This document shows, piece by piece, positions 6,521 through 16,900 of a stretch of 64,000 nt of DNA; the first letter of the stretch is position 1; each line of letters starts with the position of its first letter. A program made the translations under genes and the position numbers. The notes below the pieces were generated by a model. The model had not been told where the DNA came from. It did no database searches and saw nothing but the letters and a program-made list of their open reading frames with translations. The DNA is from JAQBGV01 sp032128395. GTDB lineage: Bacteria; Planctomycetota; UBA8108; UBA1146. The stretch is from assembly GCA_032128395.1 (NCBI GenBank), contig JAQBGV010000096.1, positions 10,553 through 74,552 on the forward strand, in the 5' to 3' direction.

Positions 6521-8585
6521 GACCGACTCGTTTCCGTCCGAGGGGGAGCGCGGCGAAGATCCCCCCGAGGATCATCATGATCCAACCCGCCCAGACGAGC
6601 ATGATCAGTGGATTTCGGAAGATGACCAGGTTGTAGCTCCCGTCCTCCCCCGAAGATTGGAAGAAGACGTAGAGGTCCTCCAGCATTCCGCGGTGGATCT
6701 CCACCTCGGTGACCATGGTGTTCTTCTTCGGGTAGTGGCGCTTCTCGGGGAACATTCGGAACGCGCCGCCGAACTCAGGTCGAACCCCGATCTCGAGGGT
6801 CTGCAGCCCGAACACCTTGCCGGATTCAGCCTGGTCGAGGGTCTGTGCATTCTCCAGGCTGATCTCGTAGCTCCCCACCTGTACCTGGTCCCCCGTACGC
6901 ATTTTGAATTCCCGCTCCACCCGGTACATCGACGAGCAGACGATCCCGGTGGTGATCACCGCGAGGCCGACATGCACGAAGTAGCCACCGTACCGCCGGT
7001 TGTTGCGCACGGTGATGGTGACGAGTGTCTCGAGCAATCCCTGGCCAGTGCGTCGACTCCGGTTCTGCACGGTGCGGAGAACCTCGTAGCCGAGGGAGAT
7101 GGCGATCAGGGTCGCGGAGTAGAGAACGACGAAGGTCGGGTAGATCCGTTTCGCCCAGCTGAGATCCCCCGTCTCCCCCGCCCGGATCAGTTCGGCACCC
7201 CACTGGATCGTCGCCGCGATCGGGACCGACACGAGGGCCGGGAGCAACAGGTTCCGCAGGAGCACCCGGGGGCTGGTCCGTATCCACCCGAGAGCGGGCC
7301 CCACCGCCGAGATCAGGAGCATGAGCACGAAGAACGGGACCGTCACCTGGTTGTAGGTCGGGGGTCCGACCGAAATCGCCTGGCCGAAGAACTCGTGGGA
7401 GATCTTCGGCCAGAGGGTCAGGATCAGGATCGAGGAAGCGATCGCGAGCAGAACGAAGTTGTTGATCACGAACAGCGCTTCGCGCGACCAGAGCGTCTCG
7501 ATCCGGTGCGGCGAGCGCATCGAGGGCTGCCGTAGCGTGATCAGGAACAGACACACCGCGATGCAGGTCAGCAGGAACCCGAGGAACCAGTCCCCCACCG
7601 GTCCGCTGCCGAACGCGTGCACCGAGTTGACGATGCCACTGCGGGTCAGGTACGTCCCGAAAATGCTCAGGACGAACACCAGCGTCGCGAGGAATGCGTT
7701 CCACGAGCGCATCATCCCGCGGCGTTCCTGCACCATGATCGAGTGCAGGAGGGCGGTCGAGGCGAACCACGGGAGGAAGCTCGCGTTCTCGACCGGGTCC
7801 CACGCCCAATAGCCTCCCCACCCGAGGACGACGTAGGCCCAGAGCCCTCCGAGGATGACGCCGGTCGTGTTGAAGAGCCAACCGAGCATCGTCCAGCGGC
7901 GGATCTTGGTGATCCAGTAGTTCCCCTGCTCGCCGATGATCAACGCCGCGATCGCGAAGCAGAACGGGACGGTGTAGACCACCCAGCCGAAGTAGAGGCA
8001 CGGCGGGTGGATCAACATCCAATAGTTCACGAGGAGCGGGTTGAGGCCGGAGCCGTCCAGGATGGGGGCGCCGTTCGGGAAGTTCTGAGCGAGGAACGCG
8101 GCCGAGTGGAGCTCGAATGGGTTCGTCACGAAGGCGACGACGACCAGGAAGAAGAGTTGGATCGATCCGAAGACGAGATACACCCACGGCTCGAGGCGGC
8201 GCCCCTCGCGGTCCCCTTCATCTCGCCGAAAACCGTACGCGACGATCCCCCCCACGACCCCGATCAGCGCCGCCCAGAAGAGGATCGAGCCGTCGAGTCC
8301 TCCCCAGAGCCCCGCGATCTTGTAGGAGAGAGGGAGTCCGCGCTCGGAGTAGTCGTAGATGTAAGAGCGGTCGTAGGCCCCGTTTACGAAGCCCGCGACC
8401 AGGCCGATCGCCGCCCCGACGGTCGCCCCGCCGGTGGCGACCAGTGAACGTCGCGCGGCGAGAACGAGACGACGATCCTGGATCCAGTCGCCGAGCACGA
8501 CCAGCAAGATCGTCAGGAGCCCGAGGCCAGCGCCGAGGATGACGAGGGCGCGGGAGAACTCCAGGTAGCCGAACTCATGGGGCAT
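6510..8585 (-). CDS. ccmF: Heme lyase CcmF (holocytochrome c synthase subunit)
   Basis: A 691-residue polytopic protein with all CcmF hallmarks: an N-terminal GLWGGLDGSILFWA segment at about 92-105, the WWD-type domain VVLGWGGYWAWDPVENASF at about 252-270 followed by LPWFASTALLHS, and a long C-terminal periplasmic domain before the last helix. CcmF takes heme from CcmE and attaches it to CxxCH motifs of apocytochromes. The length is slightly above the usual 640-680. The ATG has an AGGACG site upstream. Fourteen or so hydrophobic helices can be counted. It is the second gene of the operon, 27 bases after ccmE. Confidence 0.97.
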   Translation of the reverse strand: MPHEFGYLEFSRALVILGAGLGLLTILLVVLGDWIQDRRLVLAARRSLVATGGATVGAAIGLVAGFVNGAYDRSYIYDYSERGLPLSYKIAGLWGGLDGSILFWAALIGVVGGIVAYGFRRDEGDREGRRLEPWVYLVFGSIQLFFLVVVAFVTNPFELHSAAFLAQNFPNGAPILDGSGLNPLLVNYWMLIHPPCLYFGWVVYTVPFCFAIAALIIGEQGNYWITKIRRWTMLGWLFNTTGVILGGLWAYVVLGWGGYWAWDPVENASFLPWFASTALLHSIMVQERRGMMRSWNAFLATLVFVLSIFGTYLTRSGIVNSVHAFGSGPVGDWFLGFLLTCIAVCLFLITLRQPSMRSPHRIETLWSREALFVINNFVLLAIASSILILTLWPKISHEFFGQAISVGPPTYNQVTVPFFVLMLLISAVGPALGWIRTSPRVLLRNLLLPALVSVPIAATIQWGAELIRAGETGDLSWAKRIYPTFVVLYSATLIAISLGYEVLRTVQNRSRRTGQGLLETLVTITVRNNRRYGGYFVHVGLAVITTGIVCSSMYRVEREFKMRTGDQVQVGSYEISLENAQTLDQAESGKVFGLQTLEIGVRPEFGGAFRMFPEKRHYPKKNTMVTEVEIHRGMLEDLYVFFQSSGEDGSYNLVIFRNPLIMLVWAGWIMMILGGIFAALPLGRKRVGLAD

Positions 8586-8612
8586 GGGACGTCCTGCGGT
8601 TCCGAGGGCCCC

Positions 8613-9065
8613 CTACTCTGGATCGGGGGGAGAGACTGTAGGCGGTGGGGCTGCGGATTCGGGCGCGCTGCCGTAGACGTCGGCAGAGCCCATCACTCCG
8701 CTCTCCTCGTACTTCGAGGGGCACTTCGTGAAGATCTTGGTTCCCTCGAAAAGTTCGGTCTTGCCGACGAAGACTCCGATCACCGCCACATCCGTGTCGA
8801 CCTTGAAAATGTCGGGGCGGTGGTCATCCACCGAAGCGATGATACGCACCGAAGGGTCTTCGATGTCGCGGATCGTGAACCGCATCGGACGGACGTCGCT
8901 GTCGATCGCGTGGATCACGCCTTGAAGGCGGACGATCTTGCCCTCGTAGTCACCCATCCGGAGCGACTGGACACCGACTTCGGGGATCGCGCCTTGGAGG
9001 ATCCCCATCGTCACGAGACCGACCAGCCCGATCAGAATGAGCAGGCCGGGAATTGCGATCTTCAA
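8613..9065 (-). CDS. ccmE: Cytochrome c maturation heme chaperone CcmE, CxxxY variant
   Basis: A 150-residue protein with an N-terminal anchor helix (about 3-24) and an OB-fold domain (GKIVRLQGVIHAI, MRFTIRDIE, VAVIGVFVG, ELFEGTKI) as in CcmE. Canonical CcmE binds heme covalently through His in HxxxY. Here the site reads TKCPSKYE, with Cys115 and Tyr119, so it has the CxxxY form known from some archaea, Desulfovibrio and other bacteria with a variant System I. The tail is Pro-rich and disordered. It starts at TTG with a strong GGAGGGAG site. As first gene of the operon it is probably closest to the promoter. Confidence 0.9.
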   Translation of the reverse strand: MKIAIPGLLILIGLVGLVTMGILQGAIPEVGVQSLRMGDYEGKIVRLQGVIHAIDSDVRPMRFTIRDIEDPSVRIIASVDDHRPDIFKVDTDVAVIGVFVGKTELFEGTKIFTKCPSKYEESGVMGSADVYGSAPESAAPPPTVSPPDPE

Positions 9066-9110
9066 TTCGGCTCCCTCCGGGGTCTGGCTCCGTCGCGCGC
9101 AAGTCGTGTC

Positions 9111-9164
9111 CGACTTTCCACTATCGGCCCGACTTCCATTATCGGCCCGACTTCCATTATCGGA
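9111..9164. repeat. Three tandem copies of an 18-base unit
   Basis: Three consecutive near-identical units built on CGACTTCCATTATCGGCC occupy the divergent intergenic region between ccmE (minus) and the phosphatase gene (plus). The first copy carries two changes and one extra base, the last lacks the final CC. Regularly spaced direct repeats in a divergent promoter region could be operator sites, but nothing else supports that. Confidence 0.6.
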
Positions 9165-9330
9165 TCGTCGGCTTCTCGATCACAGTCCGATCGCGCGGAT
9201 TCGGTCCCCCGTAGGTCGACAGTATCCTATGATGCTGACCGATCGGAGGGCAATCCTGCGATTTCCGGGCCTGAGCGCCCTGCTGCGCCCGGAATGCATC
9301 CAGACGCTTCGCCTCGCGGATTGGAGGGAC

Positions 9331-10020
9331 ATGGACGAACCGTTCCTCGGCCCGCTCCGGATCGTCGTCTTCGACCTCGACGGCACCCTGATCGACTCCC
9401 TTCCCGACATCGCTCACGCCGTGAACGAGGTGCGTCGTGCCCACGCTGCCAGCCCAACCCCCCTCGAGCAGATCCGCGCCGCGATCGGAGACGGGGCCCG
9501 CGTCCTCGCCGGACGGGTCTTCGGCGATTTGAGAGAGGTGGGCGAAGAGGCGATCCTCGGGGAGTTCCTCGCCGAGTACGAACGATGCAGTGTCGAGAAC
9601 CTCGAGCCCTGGCGAACGGGCTCGCAGGAGCTCCTCGATCTCCTGACCGGACACGGTCTCGAACTCGCCATCCTCTCGAACAAGCCGCTAGCTCTGACCG
9701 AGCGCATCCTCGAGAACACGGAGGCGCGCTCCCAATTCGTTCTGGTGCGGGGGCCGGAGAATTCTCCGGCCGCGAAGCCGGACCCGCTCGCACTCCTCGA
9801 CATCATCGCGTCGCGTGGATTCGCTCCGACCGAGGCGTGCTTCGTCGGCGATTCGATCGTCGACTTCGCGACGGGTCGTGCCGCGGGGGTCTTCACGATC
9901 GGCGTCCGGGGCGGATACCGCGCGGACGGAGAGCCGGGCCCCGACGTCTGGTGCGACGATCCCGCCGCGGTCTTCGATTGCCTCCGAGTTTCCTCCATCC
10001 GAACTGCGGAGGCCGAATGA
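9331..10020 (+). CDS. HAD-family hydrolase, phosphoglycolate phosphatase-like
   Basis: A 229-residue haloacid dehalogenase superfamily phosphatase. Motif I is VVFDLDGTLIDS (nucleophile and acid Asp), motif II is ILSNKP, motif III is the Lys in AAKPDP and motif IV is CFVGDSIVDFATGRAAG. The cap between motifs I and II has the helical layout of Gph/PGP enzymes, which remove 2-phosphoglycolate formed from DNA 3'-end repair or photorespiration. The ATG with GGAGGGAC is preferred over longer in-frame starts. The stop overlaps nfo as ATGA, so a DNA-repair link (cleaning up 3'-phosphoglycolate) is attractive, but substrate is not provable by eye. Confidence 0.88.
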   Translation: MDEPFLGPLRIVVFDLDGTLIDSLPDIAHAVNEVRRAHAASPTPLEQIRAAIGDGARVLAGRVFGDLREVGEEAILGEFLAEYERCSVENLEPWRTGSQELLDLLTGHGLELAILSNKPLALTERILENTEARSQFVLVRGPENSPAAKPDPLALLDIIASRGFAPTEACFVGDSIVDFATGRAAGVFTIGVRGGYRADGEPGPDVWCDDPAAVFDCLRVSSIRTAEAE

Positions 10021-10901
10021 GCGCGCTCCCGACCACCGCAGAGAGCGAAGCGAAGGAGCTGCGACTCTGCCTCGGGTCCCATCTGTCGGTGGCGGGGGGC
10101 CCTTGGAAAGCGGTCGACGAAGCGATCGAATTGAAGTTGCGCAGCCTCCAGATCTTCACCAAGAATGCGAGTCGATGGAGCCAGCGCCCGATCGCGGAGG
10201 GCGAAGCCGAGCGCTTCGGAGCAAGACGCGCGGCGTGGGGGGATGGCCCGGTCGTCAGCCACACCTCCTACCTGATCAATCTCGGTTCTCCGAAGGAAGA
10301 GTTGTTCCAGAAGTCCTCCGCCGCGCTCGCGGACGAAATGGAACGCGCGGCGATCCTCGGTCTCGACGGAGTCGTCCAGCATCCCGGTGCGCACGTCGGC
10401 TCCGGGGTCGAGGCGGCGATCGAGAGCATCGCCCGCGGCGCGCAGGCCGTGCTCGATCGCGCTCCCGAGGGCCCGCGGCTCCTCCTCGAGAACACGGCGG
10501 GAGCGGGATCGACGATCGGCCGCTCCTTCGAGGAACTCGCCGCTCTCCTCGCGGGGATCGATCGCCCCGACCGCACCGGGATCTGTCTCGACACCTGCCA
10601 TCTCTTCGCGTCGGGATACGATCTTCGGACCGAGGAAGGATACGCTGCGACGATCGCCGAACTCGAACGCCACATCGATGTCTCCCGGGTGGCCTGCTGG
10701 CACCTCAACGATTCGCGGGGGGACCTGGGGAGCAACCTCGACCGGCACGAGCACATCGGCACCGGAGCGATCGGCCTCGAAGGGTTCCGACACCTGCTCG
10801 CCGATCCGCGCTTCCACGGGGTCCCGAAGATCCTCGAGACACCGAAGGATGGTGACGCGGACCAGGTGAACCTCCGTGTCCTCCGCGAGTTGGTTCCGTG
10901 A
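10017..10901 (+). CDS. nfo: Endonuclease IV (AP endonuclease)
   Basis: A 294-residue AP endonuclease of the zinc TIM-barrel family. Visible landmarks are LGSHLSVAGG near the N-terminus, VVQHPGAHVGSG at about 122-133, LLLENTAGAGSTIG, GICLDTCHLFASGYD, HLNDSRGDLGSNLDRHEHIG and the final ILETPK. The His, Glu and Asp zinc ligands of the family sit in these segments. It cuts 5' of abasic sites in base excision repair. Translation is coupled to the upstream phosphatase through ATGA. Length agrees with E. coli Nfo (about 285). Confidence 0.96.
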   Translation: MSALPTTAESEAKELRLCLGSHLSVAGGPWKAVDEAIELKLRSLQIFTKNASRWSQRPIAEGEAERFGARRAAWGDGPVVSHTSYLINLGSPKEELFQKSSAALADEMERAAILGLDGVVQHPGAHVGSGVEAAIESIARGAQAVLDRAPEGPRLLLENTAGAGSTIGRSFEELAALLAGIDRPDRTGICLDTCHLFASGYDLRTEEGYAATIAELERHIDVSRVACWHLNDSRGDLGSNLDRHEHIGTGAIGLEGFRHLLADPRFHGVPKILETPKDGDADQVNLRVLRELVP

Positions 10902-10926
10902 GCGGCGCGGCGGGAGCATCGAAGCG

Positions 10927-12444
10927 ATGACCAACCGCATCGTGCTCCCGGTCGACCGCGCCCGAGCGGTGGTACTCGTCGAGGCGATCGAACGCACCGA
11001 TCCCGAGGGGGCGTGGCTCCCTCTCCCCGATCGTGAGGATGCCACGCGGCGCGCCCGGGCCCTCCTCGGCGACTCGTCGACCGCGGATGAGGTCGCGGCG
11101 GCGATCGCATCCCGCGCGGATGAACTCATCGCCACACTCGGGCGAGACGAACCCGCGCTGCCACGGATCGCGCGGGGGATCCCGACGGGGCTCCTGGTCG
11201 GCGCCGCCCTCCTCATCCCACTGATCTACGGACTCGGCCGGAGCATCCTCGGCCCCGGGAACACGATCGACATCTTCCGGAACCCGCTGATCTTGTTGGT
11301 ACTGTGGAACTCGGCGGTCACGGTCGTCTCGCTGCTCGTTCTCCTCTTTCGCGCTCGGGGACCGAAGCGTCGGAGGGACCGGACCGATGGCGGCGACCGA
11401 GTGCCTCGTCCCCCTCTCCTGTCGACTCGACTCGGCGAGTGGCTCCTCGCCCTTGGAGTCGGAGCCCGTGCGCTCCGCACCGCAGACCGGACCGGCCATC
11501 GGCGGCGCGCTCTCACCGAATTCTCTCTCCGCTGGCGCTCGGTCGCTGCGATCCCCCTCGCCACCACCGCGCGAATCCTCCTGAACATCGGCGCGCTCTT
11601 GCTTCTGTCGACGGCGATCCTCGAGGCGTACCTGCGGGGACTCTTCACCGAATACTCCGCCTCCTGGCACACGACGTTTCTCGAGCCGGCACAGGCGGAG
11701 CGGTTGGCGAAGATCATCTACGGTCTCCCCGCCGCCCTCCTCGGCCGTGCCGTCGTCTTGCCGGGCGCAGGGGTGGGTGAACCCGCCGCCGGTTGGATCC
11801 ACTTGATGGCGCTCGCGGCGCTGATCTACGCGATCCTGCCGCGTCTCTTCCTGCTCACCGGGACGATCGTCGCTCGCCATAGGGCGCGGCGCGTCACGGT
11901 ATCGATCTCCCCCGCGCTCGCCCGACGCTTGCGGGCCCGCGCGATCACCGGGTTTGCGAGCGTCGTGGTCTCACCGTACAGCTGCCGGATCCCCGAGGGG
12001 GGCGCCGATCGTCTGCGGGCGCTACTCGTCGAGTTGCTCGGAGAACGCGCCGTCATCGAGTTCGCCTCCCCCGTCGAATACGGGGCCGAGGCGCTCGACG
12101 AGGGACGGCAGGGGGGGAGCGACCCCGAACATCTCTGCCGCGTCGTCCTCTTCGCGCTCGCCCAGCCGCCGGAGACCGAGGTCCACGGCGCTCTCGCTCA
12201 CGCCCTCGCGCGGGAAGACGCGCCGGTGATCGCCGTAGTCGATGCTTCGGGGCTCGGGCGCCGATTCGGGTCCGACGATGAGGGTCGCGCGCGACTCGCC
12301 GAGCGCCGTCGCACATGGGACCGGGTCCTCGCGGATGCGGGGATCGAAGCGTGCCACCTCGACCTGGCCCGAGACCTCGATGACCGGAGCTTCGCGGCGC
12401 TCGGTCGCGCCCTCGCCGCGACCCAGGATGGAGTGGTCCGGTGA
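10927..12444 (+). CDS. DUF2868 membrane protein
   Basis: A 505-residue membrane protein whose architecture matches DUF2868: an N-terminal charged helical part, a hydrophobic pair around residues 80-125 (GLLVGAALLIPLIYGLG, LILLVLWNSAVTVVSLLVLL), further helices at about 200-225 and 280-305, and a C-terminal soluble part of about 180 residues. DUF2868 proteins are typically encoded next to DUF3482 GTPases, as here. The function of the pair is unknown; the partner's GTPase domain suggests a membrane remodelling or stress role. The ATG at codon 18 of the longer frame is chosen because the upstream codons overlap nfo. The stop overlaps the next gene as GTGA. Confidence 0.78.
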   Translation: MTNRIVLPVDRARAVVLVEAIERTDPEGAWLPLPDREDATRRARALLGDSSTADEVAAAIASRADELIATLGRDEPALPRIARGIPTGLLVGAALLIPLIYGLGRSILGPGNTIDIFRNPLILLVLWNSAVTVVSLLVLLFRARGPKRRRDRTDGGDRVPRPPLLSTRLGEWLLALGVGARALRTADRTGHRRRALTEFSLRWRSVAAIPLATTARILLNIGALLLLSTAILEAYLRGLFTEYSASWHTTFLEPAQAERLAKIIYGLPAALLGRAVVLPGAGVGEPAAGWIHLMALAALIYAILPRLFLLTGTIVARHRARRVTVSISPALARRLRARAITGFASVVVSPYSCRIPEGGADRLRALLVELLGERAVIEFASPVEYGAEALDEGRQGGSDPEHLCRVVLFALAQPPETEVHGALAHALAREDAPVIAVVDASGLGRRFGSDDEGRARLAERRRTWDRVLADAGIEACHLDLARDLDDRSFAALGRALAATQDGVVR

Positions 12445-13904
12445 ACGATCCGCGCACGATCACCTGGAGCATCGTCTCGCACACGAACGTCGGGAAGACG
12501 ACCCTGGCGCGCACTCTGCTCCGGCGAGAGGTCGGCGAGGTCGCGGACCAGGCCCACGTCACCGACCGGGCCGAGCGGCACACGCTGCTCGAGGCGGGAG
12601 ACCACCGATTGGTCCTCTGGGACACCCCCGGATTCGGGGACAGCGCACGCCTCATCCGACGGCTCCGCGGGCAGGGGCAGCCACTGGGATGGCTACTCGC
12701 CCAGGTGTGGGACCGGATCGCCGACCGGCCGCTGTACTGCAGCCAGAAGGCGATCGCGAACATCCGCGACGAGGCCGATCTGGTCCTCTACCTGGTCAGT
12801 GCGGCGGAGAGCCCCGAAGAAGCAGGGTACGTTCCTCACGAGATGGAGCTGCTCGCATGGACCGAGGTCCCGGTGGTGTTGCTCCTCAACCAGACCGGGG
12901 AGAGCTCGCTCGATGAGCTCGCGGAACTCGCGGATCGATGGCGAAAGGCGAGCGAGGCATGGCCGGCGGTGCGCGGGGTGCTCTCACTCGATGCCCACCG
13001 GCGCTCGTGGGTCGAGGAAGGGGTCCTCCTCGAGCAGTCCGCGTCGTGGCTCCCCGCGGAGAAGCGCCCCGTCCTCGAAGCGCTCTCCACCGCCTGGCGA
13101 ACGCGGGCCCGCGCGCTCATCGACGAGAGCGTCTCGGCCCTCGCCGAGTACCTCGCGGACCTGCTCCACCACCGGGAGTCGATCGAGGGAAGTTCCTTCT
13201 CTCCCGGGGCGAAGAAGGCGGCGCGGGAGCGGATCCGGGGGCGGGCCGAGGAACGCAGCCGCGCCCTCCTCGGCCGGTGGATCGCGGTCCACGGTCTGAC
13301 CGGAGAGCTCGCGGAGCGGATCGAGGCGGACTGGGAGCATTTCGTCGACTCGGGGGCGGTCTGGCTCGACTCCAAGCGCCTGGGGGTCGGCGGGGCACTC
13401 GGGGGGGCGGCGACAGGTGCACTGGTCGACGCGAAGGCGCTCGGGATGACCCTCGGGGCGGGCACGTTGGTCGGTGGGATCCTGGGTGGGATCGCGGGGT
13501 GGGGACTGGGCGGTTGGATCGCGGATCGATCGGCTCGCGGGCGGCACATCAGGATCGGACCGGCGGCGATCGAGTCTCTCCTCGCGAGGTTGCTCGTCGG
13601 GCTGCTGGCGATCTCCCATCACGGGAGGGGCCGGGGCGAAGTGCGTGCGGAGGAGCTGGCGCGTCGCTGGTCGGATCAGGTCGCAGCGGTGCTGTCGAAA
13701 TCGCGCAGCACTTTCGAACCGCTCTGGGAGCGCGGACGTGATGGGACGGCGGGAGCGCGAGAGAAGACGGCATCGCAACTCGAAGCGCCGATCCGTAGCG
13801 TGGTGATCGGTCTCTTGTCGTCGGACTCGGATCGGGTCGAGGAAACGCTGCGTCGGGCGGTGTCTGGCGGCGGCGCCGAGCCCGATTTGGGCGTACGACG
13901 ATGA
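12441..13904 (+). CDS. DUF3482 GTPase (Era-like G domain)
   Basis: A 487-residue protein. The G domain carries G1 SHTNVGKTTLART (about 13-25), a conserved Thr region in VADQAHVTDRAE, G3 LWDTPGFGDS (about 59-68) and a G4-like LLLNQTGE. The remainder is helical and ends with a glycine-zipper stretch (LGGAATGALVDAKALG, GAGTLVGGILGGIAGWGLGG at about 315-360) that probably inserts in or crosses a membrane. This is the DUF3482 arrangement, paired with DUF2868 upstream. It starts at GTG and its stop overlaps the following gene as ATGA. The NQTG in place of NKxD makes guanine specificity uncertain. Confidence 0.82.
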   Translation: MNDPRTITWSIVSHTNVGKTTLARTLLRREVGEVADQAHVTDRAERHTLLEAGDHRLVLWDTPGFGDSARLIRRLRGQGQPLGWLLAQVWDRIADRPLYCSQKAIANIRDEADLVLYLVSAAESPEEAGYVPHEMELLAWTEVPVVLLLNQTGESSLDELAELADRWRKASEAWPAVRGVLSLDAHRRSWVEEGVLLEQSASWLPAEKRPVLEALSTAWRTRARALIDESVSALAEYLADLLHHRESIEGSSFSPGAKKAARERIRGRAEERSRALLGRWIAVHGLTGELAERIEADWEHFVDSGAVWLDSKRLGVGGALGGAATGALVDAKALGMTLGAGTLVGGILGGIAGWGLGGWIADRSARGRHIRIGPAAIESLLARLLVGLLAISHHGRGRGEVRAEELARRWSDQVAAVLSKSRSTFEPLWERGRDGTAGAREKTASQLEAPIRSVVIGLLSSDSDRVEETLRRAVSGGGAEPDLGVRR

Positions 13905-16900
13905 CGAGGCACTCCTCGAAAAGGCGTGGGGCGCGGTTCGATCGCGTTTTCTTCTTGGTCTGCCTCTGCTTCGTGCTTTCGGGCTTCTCGGCGCTCCTCT
14001 ACCAGACCGCCTGGATGCGGCGCTTCTCGATCGTGTTCGGAACGTCCGAGCTCGCGATTGCGACGGTTCTCGCAGCGTACATGGGGGGACTGGCCCTAGG
14101 CGCGGCGCTCGCGGCGCGGTTCCTCCACCGCGTTCGCCGCCCGGTGCTGGTCTACGGTCTGCTCGAGGCCGGGATCGCGGTCGGTGCGTTGCTCGTGCCG
14201 GCCGGGTTGAACGCAGCTCAAGGGATCAGTCGCTGGGTACTCGGGGGTCAGCCGGCGGTGCCCTCGGCCGGCGGTTTGATGCAGCCACTCTTCTACTTTT
14301 TCTGTTCGCTGATCATCCTGGCGGTCCCGACCACGTTGATGGGTGCCACCTTTCCGCTCCTCACGCGTCACGCGGTGCGAACTCGCGAACAGATCGGGAG
14401 CCGCACCGGACTGCTCTACGCCCTGAACACCGCGGGCGCGGTGCTCGGCACGGTCGTTTGTGCGTTCGTATTGCTCCCGCGCCTGGGCCTCTTCGCCACC
14501 GTGATGGTCGGCGTGGTCACCAATCTCATCGTGTGTGCGATAGCCATGGGGGTTGCCCGCCGCCCGCTGCCGAGCGAGTCTCGCGAGAGCACGGCGACGG
14601 AAGAAGCCACCGCGGCAGTGGCTCGCACCTGGCGTCGCGACTCCTTCATCCTGCCGATCATCCTGGTCTCGGGTGCCGTGTCCTTCATCTACGAAGTGCT
14701 CTGGACCCGACTGCTCACCCACGTGGTCGGCGCCAGCCTCTACGCTTTTGCCACCATGCTCGCCACCTTCCTGGTGGGGATCACGGTCGGCAGTGCGATC
14801 GCAGCGCGCCTCGCGAGCGAACGAAAGCGATCGGTGATCGGATTCGTCGTTTGTCAGCTCGGCATCGCGATCAGTTCACTGATCGTCTTTGGCCGACTCG
14901 ACTCCGTGCCCCGCCTCGCTCAGCAACTGGGCGCGGGTGACCTGACCGGGGCCGTGGGCAACTTCATGGTCGGAGTCGTGGTACTACTCCCGTCGACGCT
15001 CTTCATCGGCGCCACCTTCCCATTCGCACTCCGCATCTTCGCGCGCACCGAGGGCGAGGCCGGCTCCGCCTCGGGTCGCGTCTATGCGTGGAACACGTGT
15101 GGCGCGATCTTGGGGGCGTGGCTGGCGGGTTTCGTGATCGTTCCGAACCTGGGCTACGAGGGGACGATGGCGCTGACGGTGACCCTGAACTTCGGTCTCG
15201 CGATCGTGACCGCTTGGCTGCTCTTGGCGGCGACTTGGCGCGTCAGCGCCGGCATGACCATCGCTCTGATCGCCCTGCTGGCGCTGCTCTGGCCGTCCCA
15301 GCCGACCGATCTGCTCCGTGTGACCTCGATCCCCCCCCGGCGACACGAACCCATCGGGGACATCATCTACTCGGGCGTCGGACGATCGGCGACGGTGTTG
15401 ATGGTCGAGCACGAAGGCGCGTTCTATCTGCGCACGAGCGGCCTGCAGGAAGCGGTGATCATGCCGCGCGGGGCGCCCCCCTATCGCTTCCAGCCGAATT
15501 GGTGGATGGGCACCCTGCCGGTTCTAGCGCACCCCCAGGCGAAGTCGATGCTCGTGATCGGCCTGGGGGGAGCGGTGGTGCTCGAGGGGGTGCCCCCGAG
15601 CATCGAGACCATCGACGTCGTCGAGCTCGAGCCCCAGGTGATCGACGCGAACCGCGCCATCGCCGATCGCCGGGCGGTGGATCCGCTCGAGGATCCGCGG
15701 GTGACCATCATCGTAAACGATGGGCGCAACGCACTCGCGCTCACCGACCGCAAGTACGATGTCATCGTGTCTCAGCCTTCGCACCCCTGGACGGCGGGAG
15801 CATCGCACCTCTACACCCAGGAGTTCATGCAGCAGGTGCGCGACCACCTCGCCGACGGCGGCGTGTTCGTTCAGGCCTACGTCGATCTGAGTGTCCTCGA
15901 GATCGTCGGTTCGACGCTGCTCTCGGTTTTTCCGGATGTGCGCCTCTATCGCCCGGGGGCGCTCCTGTACGTGGCTTCGGAGCGAACGCTGGCGGTGGAG
16001 CGCGACTTCGCCAGACGTACGAATCCGCCGCCGTTTCAATTCGGCTGGCTGGCGCTCCACTCGGTCGAAGACGTGATCGCGAACCTGGCTCTCGACCACG
16101 AGGGGATCCGGCTGCTGTGCCAGGGAGTCGCGGTGAACACGGACGATCACAATCAGCTCGCGACCGAACGGCCCTACGTCGACTTTGCCCTGAACCCGCT
16201 GGCGAAGGTGGAACTCGAGCGCCGATTGATCGAGCTCGATCCGCTCCTGCGCAGGCTCCCGGCGCAGCCCGAGGGCCTGCATTGGGACCACGTGGCCTGG
16301 CGGCTCGCGATGATCGGCTTTCCGGACCGTGCTCTCCAGGTGGCCAGCCGGATCCCAGACTCGAGCGAGCGCCGCCTCGCCGAGGCCAGAGTTCTTCGAG
16401 AGCGAGGTCAGCTCGAGGATGCCGACGGGCAGATCGAACAGGTTCTGGCCGACGACCCGCGTCAGCCGCTCGCTCGTGCCCTTCGAGCCCTCTGGGACAC
16501 CAGTGACGAGGCCACGATCGCTGAAAATTCCGAAGGGCTGCCGCCCGGGAGCGCCCTCGCCATCCAGGCGCGGCGAGCGATGCTCCGGAAGGACTGGGCG
16601 GCCATCGCCGACCTCGACCGGGAGCTAGCGGCCGTCGAGCCGAACGACCCGGCGTATCCATCGGCGCTCGAAATGCGCGTTCGCTGGCGAATCGCGCTCT
16701 ATGGCGGGACCGATCTCGAGGCGGCCCGGGAGTCGCTGGGACTCGTCGATCAACTCGCGGCGCTGCTCCCCCGCGATGGGGTGTATCGAATCCGCATCGA
16801 CGTAGGTTTCGCGGCCCAGCGCTATGACGTAGTGGTCGAAACCGTGTCCGAGCTGGCGAACTTGCTGCATCGCTCCGGCGCGAAGCCAGACGACACCGCG

